Part shown: in pieces, positions 12,006-14,218 of the stretch
How the letters are laid out: each line of letters begins with the position of its first letter
Numbering within the stretch: position 1 is the first letter of the stretch
Assembly (NCBI GenBank): GCA_042408955.1
Contig: JBHOQQ010000115.1
Span: 1-14,218, forward strand
Direction of reading: 5' to 3'
Length of the DNA stretch: 14,218 nucleotides
DNA from: CALGSZ01 sp042408955
GTDB taxonomy: Bacteria > Chloroflexota > Chloroflexia > Thermomicrobiales > UBA6265
Made by a program: the position numbers and the translations under genes
The notes under the pieces: model-generated
What the model was told of the DNA's origin: nothing
What the model saw: only the letters and a program-made list of their open reading frames with translations
Database searches by the model: none

Positions 12006-13535
12006 GTGCCGCTCGACCTCCAGCACGAGCTATCCGACATCGGCGGCTTTTCCCGGCTCGTGCTGGAGCGCTATCCGCTTCGGGAGTACCAGCTTGAGCC
12101 GGCGCGGGCGATCGTCGAAAGCGTCGTCCGCGGGCTGGGGAGGCAGTTCGCCGTGGTCTTCAGCCGGCAGGCCGGGAAGGACGAGCTGCTGGCGCAGGTG
12201 CTGGCGTATCTGCTGCACCGCTTTCGGACCAAAGGGGGGAGCGTGGTGCTGGCAGCGCCAACCTTTCGCCCGCAGGCGATGATTAGCCGCGACCGGCTGC
12301 TGGACCGGCTGGCGAACCCGATCTCCGGGCGCTGGGTGCACGCGCGTGATGGCTATATCGTCGAGGTCGGCAAGGCGTCGGTGCGCTTCCTCTCGGCACA
12401 GCCCGGCGCCAACGCGCGGGGCCAGACGGCCGATTTGCTGCTGGTGGCGAACGAGGCGCAGGACATCAAGCCGGAGGTGTGGGACGCCGTCTTCGACCCA
12501 ATGGCAGCAAGCACCAACGCCACGACGGTCTTTCTTGGAACGGTCTGGAGCCGGGATACGCTGCTGGCGCGGCAGTTGCGGCACTTAGAGGCGTTGGAAC
12601 GGCAGGACGGCGTGAAGCGGGTGTGGCGGGTGCCCTGGGAGCAGGTAGCGCTCGTCTTGCCGAAGTACGGCGAGCGGGTGCGCGCGCGGATGGCGCAGCT
12701 CGGGGCGGCGCACCCGTTCATCCGCACGGAATATTGCTTGGAGGAGCTTGAGGCGGAAGGCGGGCTCTTTCCGCCGCAGCGGCTGGCGCAGATGCAAGGG
12801 GATCACCCGCGCCGGCACCGGGCCGAGCCAGGCAAGCGGTATGCGCTGCTCATTGATGTCGCGGGTGAGGAGGAGGCCGGGACGGGGCCGCTGGCCTTCG
12901 CGAGCGCGCGCCGGCGGGACAGCACGGCGCTGACCGTCGTCGAAATTCAGCTTCGCGCTTCAGGCTCCGAGCTCCGAGAGAGCAGAGGTTTCCCCGAACA
13001 AAGCTCGAAGCTGCAAGCTCTGCCGGTGTACCGGGTCGTGGACCGGATGGCGTGGACGGGGGAGAAGCACACGGCGCTGTACGCGCGGATTATCGATCTG
13101 GCGCGGGAGGTCTGGAAGGCGAGCGCCGTGGTGGTGGACGCGACAGGGATCGGGGCGGGGTTGGCCTCGTTCCTGGTGGCTGAGCTCGGCGAGCGGCGAG
13201 CCGGGCAGCGGGCGGTTACGGTCATCCCGTTCATTTTCACCGCGGCAAGCAAGAGCGCGCTCGGCTGGGACTTCCTGGCGCTGATCGATTCCGGCCGGTT
13301 CAAGGAGTACGCGGACGACTCGGCGGCGGGGACGCCGGAGGGGCGGCTGACGGCGCTCTATTGGGAGCAGCTCCGGGCGACGACCTACGAGACGGTTGCG
13401 GGGCCGGGAAAGCTGTTGCGGTGGGGCGTGCCGGAGGGGCGCGGGCACGACGACCTGGTGATGAGCGCAGCGCTGGCGGCGGTGCTGGACAGCGTGGACT
13501 GGCGGCCGCGCCGAGCGGTCGGAGTTGGGGGCTAG
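12006..13535 (+). CDS. Phage terminase large subunit (ATPase and nuclease), 509 aa
   Basis: The DNA-packaging motor and headful nuclease of tailed phages and gene transfer agents. ATPase domain: Walker A variant FSRQAGKDE at 52-60, Walker B LLLVANEAQ at 144-152 with N149 before the catalytic glutamate E150, and coupling motif FLGTVWSRDT at 176-185. RNase H-like nuclease: ALLIDVAGEEE (D284), AVVVDATGIG (D378) and GHDDLVMSAAL (D482-D483). The insertion at residues about 314-338 between VVEI and PVYRVVDR comes from an AGCTCGAAGCT-type repeat, and the frame is intact. The last residues (VGVGG) and the stop lie in the G-rich repeat. GTG at 12006 has no good ribosome site; a CTG at 11934 follows GGAGGG at 7 bases in the same open frame and would add 24 residues. 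Confidence 0.93.
   Translation: MPLDLQHELSDIGGFSRLVLERYPLREYQLEPARAIVESVVRGLGRQFAVVFSRQAGKDELLAQVLAYLLHRFRTKGGSVVLAAPTFRPQAMISRDRLLDRLANPISGRWVHARDGYIVEVGKASVRFLSAQPGANARGQTADLLLVANEAQDIKPEVWDAVFDPMAASTNATTVFLGTVWSRDTLLARQLRHLEALERQDGVKRVWRVPWEQVALVLPKYGERVRARMAQLGAAHPFIRTEYCLEELEAEGGLFPPQRLAQMQGDHPRRHRAEPGKRYALLIDVAGEEEAGTGPLAFASARRRDSTALTVVEIQLRASGSELRESRGFPEQSSKLQALPVYRVVDRMAWTGEKHTALYARIIDLAREVWKASAVVVDATGIGAGLASFLVAELGERRAGQRAVTVIPFIFTAASKSALGWDFLALIDSGRFKEYADDSAAGTPEGRLTALYWEQLRATTYETVAGPGKLLRWGVPEGRGHDDLVMSAALAAVLDSVDWRPRRAVGVGG
12948..13020. repeat. Repeat-like block inside the terminase gene
   Basis: CAGCTTCGCGCTTCAGGCTC near the left end and AAAGCTCGAAGCTGCAAGCT near the right end are loosely inverted with respect to each other. 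They resemble the AGCTCGTAGCTCGAAGCTCG block at 11594-11613 in the intergenic repeats. Together they encode residues about 314-338, between two conserved strands of the nuclease domain. The match to the intergenic family is weaker than for the element in the LuxR-type gene. Confidence 0.5.
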
Positions 13536-13624
13536 GACTCGGGGGTTGGGGGCTGGGGAGGAGTCAGGGGTCGGGAGTCGGGGGTCGGGGGTCAGGGATC
13601 GTCGGGGCGCGATTCATCGCGCCC
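13520..13624. repeat. Composite modular repeat, copy 4, G-tracts and hairpin
   Basis: From GGTCGGAGTTGGGGGCTAGG, over the terminase stop codon, through CTCGGGGGTTGGGGGCTGGG and TCGGGGGTCGGGGGTCAGGG, to the hairpin GGGCGCGATTCATCGCGCCC at 13605-13624, identical to the one at 7972-7991. The GAGCTACGAGC block is missing in this copy. A half hairpin, GCATCGCGCCCG, follows at about 13677. Confidence 0.8.
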
Positions 13625-13729
13625 GGTTGTGGTTGGGAGGGATTCGGGCCCGCTTGCAGGGGTCAGGAGGAGTGAGCATCGCGCCCGTTCGAGGAGCCGG
13701 GGAACACGAAGAGAGCGAGCGAGGAGCGA

Positions 13730-14146
13730 ATGGCAAGCGAAGGAGCAGGGCACGTGGTGCTGAAAGGGAGTCAGGAGGCAGGTGTCGTGAGCGAGGGAGA
13801 GCAGGAGCAGGCGCAGCAGGTGGAGCAGGTGGAGCAGGGATCGGCTGGGGATGATCTGGCGATGGTGCGTGAGGTGATCCTGCGGGCGCATCCGGACGTG
13901 GTGCCGGAGCTGGTGCGGGGGTCGAGCGTGGCGGAGTTGATGGCGAGCATCGAGCCTGCGCGCGCTGCGTTCCAGGCGGTGATGGAGCGGACGAAGGGTT
14001 CGCAGGTGGGAGGTGAGGACAGGGGGCAGGAGCAGGTGCAGGCGGTGCCGAAGGTTCCGGCGGGGGGCGGGATGGCTCCGGTGAACGTGGACGAGCTGCC
14101 GACTTCGGAGAAGATCAAGCGGGGGATTGCGTGGGTGCGTCGGTAA
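13730..14146 (+). CDS. Acidic scaffold-like protein of the phage-type cluster, 138 aa
   Basis: A small acidic protein with a Glu/Gln-rich start (EGEQEQAQQVEQVEQ, about 22-36), then a compact helical part (MVREVILRAHPDVVPELVRG, SVAELMASIEPARAAFQAVM) and a Gly/Pro-rich tail ending SEKIKRGIAWVRR. The pattern of a low-complexity acidic region with the HPDVVPELV...SVAELMASIEPARAAF helix pair is one I associate with small proteins next to phage head genes; scaffold or head-maturation roles are guesses. ATG at 13730 follows GAGGAG at four bases. A GTG at 13787, in frame, has AGGAGG at eight bases and would give 119 residues beginning at SEGEQEQ. It lies 195 bp after the terminase, where a portal gene would be expected, with a repeat in the gap. 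Confidence 0.72.
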   Translation: MASEGAGHVVLKGSQEAGVVSEGEQEQAQQVEQVEQGSAGDDLAMVREVILRAHPDVVPELVRGSSVAELMASIEPARAAFQAVMERTKGSQVGGEDRGQEQVQAVPKVPAGGGMAPVNVDELPTSEKIKRGIAWVRR

Positions 14147-14158
14147 GGGGGGCGAGCC

Positions 14159-14218
14159 GTGACTGCGGAGCGAAGCGGAGCAGTGACGGCGAAGCTTCAA
14201 CAGGGAAGGGAGAGTAGG
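14159..14218 (+). CDS. Possible start of the next gene, running off the window
   Basis: A GTG at 14159 opens a frame (TAERSGAVTAKLQQGRESR) that has no stop before the window ends, and AAGGGGGG stands just upstream, 12 bp after the previous stop. The next gene in the cluster, perhaps the portal, could begin here or slightly beyond, where GGGAAGGGAG near the edge could also be a ribosome site. Twenty codons are too few to decide. Confidence 0.22.
   Translation, partial: MTAERSGAVTAKLQQGRESR

Noticed and set aside
1..14196. AAGCTT sites at 1-6 and about 14191-14196
   Set aside because: They suggest at most a cloning or cut boundary; no biological meaning can be supported.
1..14218. tRNA or rRNA genes
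   Set aside because: No cloverleaf with a GGTTCGAATCC-type T-arm and no rRNA signature was seen; the GGTTCGAG strings belong to the repeats.

Overview
The window looks like a chromosomal segment of a high-GC bacterium, most likely Chloroflexota of the Thermomicrobia/Sphaerobacter type. That placement is inferred from gene style (creatininase-family enzyme, accD-accA pair, LuxR-type ATPase regulator, tandem DUF4352 lipoprotein-like secreted protein), from GC richness and from the dense palindromic repeats between genes. It cannot be proven from this sequence alone.

Layout. Positions 1-24 (minus) hold the first eight codons of a gene, possibly a methyltransferase. Positions 102-1574 hold three small proteins: an ABM-like alpha/beta-barrel protein (minus), then two NTF2/SnoaL-fold proteins (plus). 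A large LuxR-type regulator (NB-ARC-like ATPase, helical repeats, C-terminal HTH) lies on the minus strand at 1589-3973 and converges on them. Positions 3974-4904 are intergenic, with a candidate promoter and palindromic repeats. A creatininase-family amidohydrolase (4905-5795, plus) converges on the accD-accA operon (7678 to 5803, minus), the carboxyltransferase half of acetyl-CoA carboxylase. Positions 7679-8738 are a gene-free repeat field. A secreted protein with two DUF4352 domains (8739-10133, minus) is divergent from a phage-type packaging cluster on the plus strand. That cluster has a Cys/His-containing small protein (10450-10923), a small one-helix membrane protein (11700-11921), a large terminase (12006-13535) and an acidic scaffold-like protein (13730-14146).

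The most unusual feature is the repeat content. One modular family joins a G-tract block (GGGGTCGGGGG / GGGGCTGGGGG), a GAGCTACGAGC block and a GGGCGCGATTCATCGCGCCC hairpin. It occurs at 7828-7991, 10927-11091, 11523-11676 (inverted) and 13520-13624. Related blocks lie in frame inside two intact genes: a G-rich palindrome in the LuxR-type ATPase (2994-3068) and an AGCTCGAAGCT-type block in the terminase nuclease domain (about 12948-13020). The stop codons of two phage-type genes fall inside GGGGGCTAG, which matches the repeat. A second family of about 102 bp with two hairpins is present at 8425-8526 and 11254-11356, with an inverted partial copy near 8090-8150. Together they form a 750-bp island, bounded by inverted composite repeats, between two phage-type genes. 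No transposase is visible, so any mobility would have to come from elsewhere.

The phage-type genes are intact although host-style repeats have accumulated between and within them. This fits a long-resident or domesticated packaging module better than a fresh prophage, but that is an inference.
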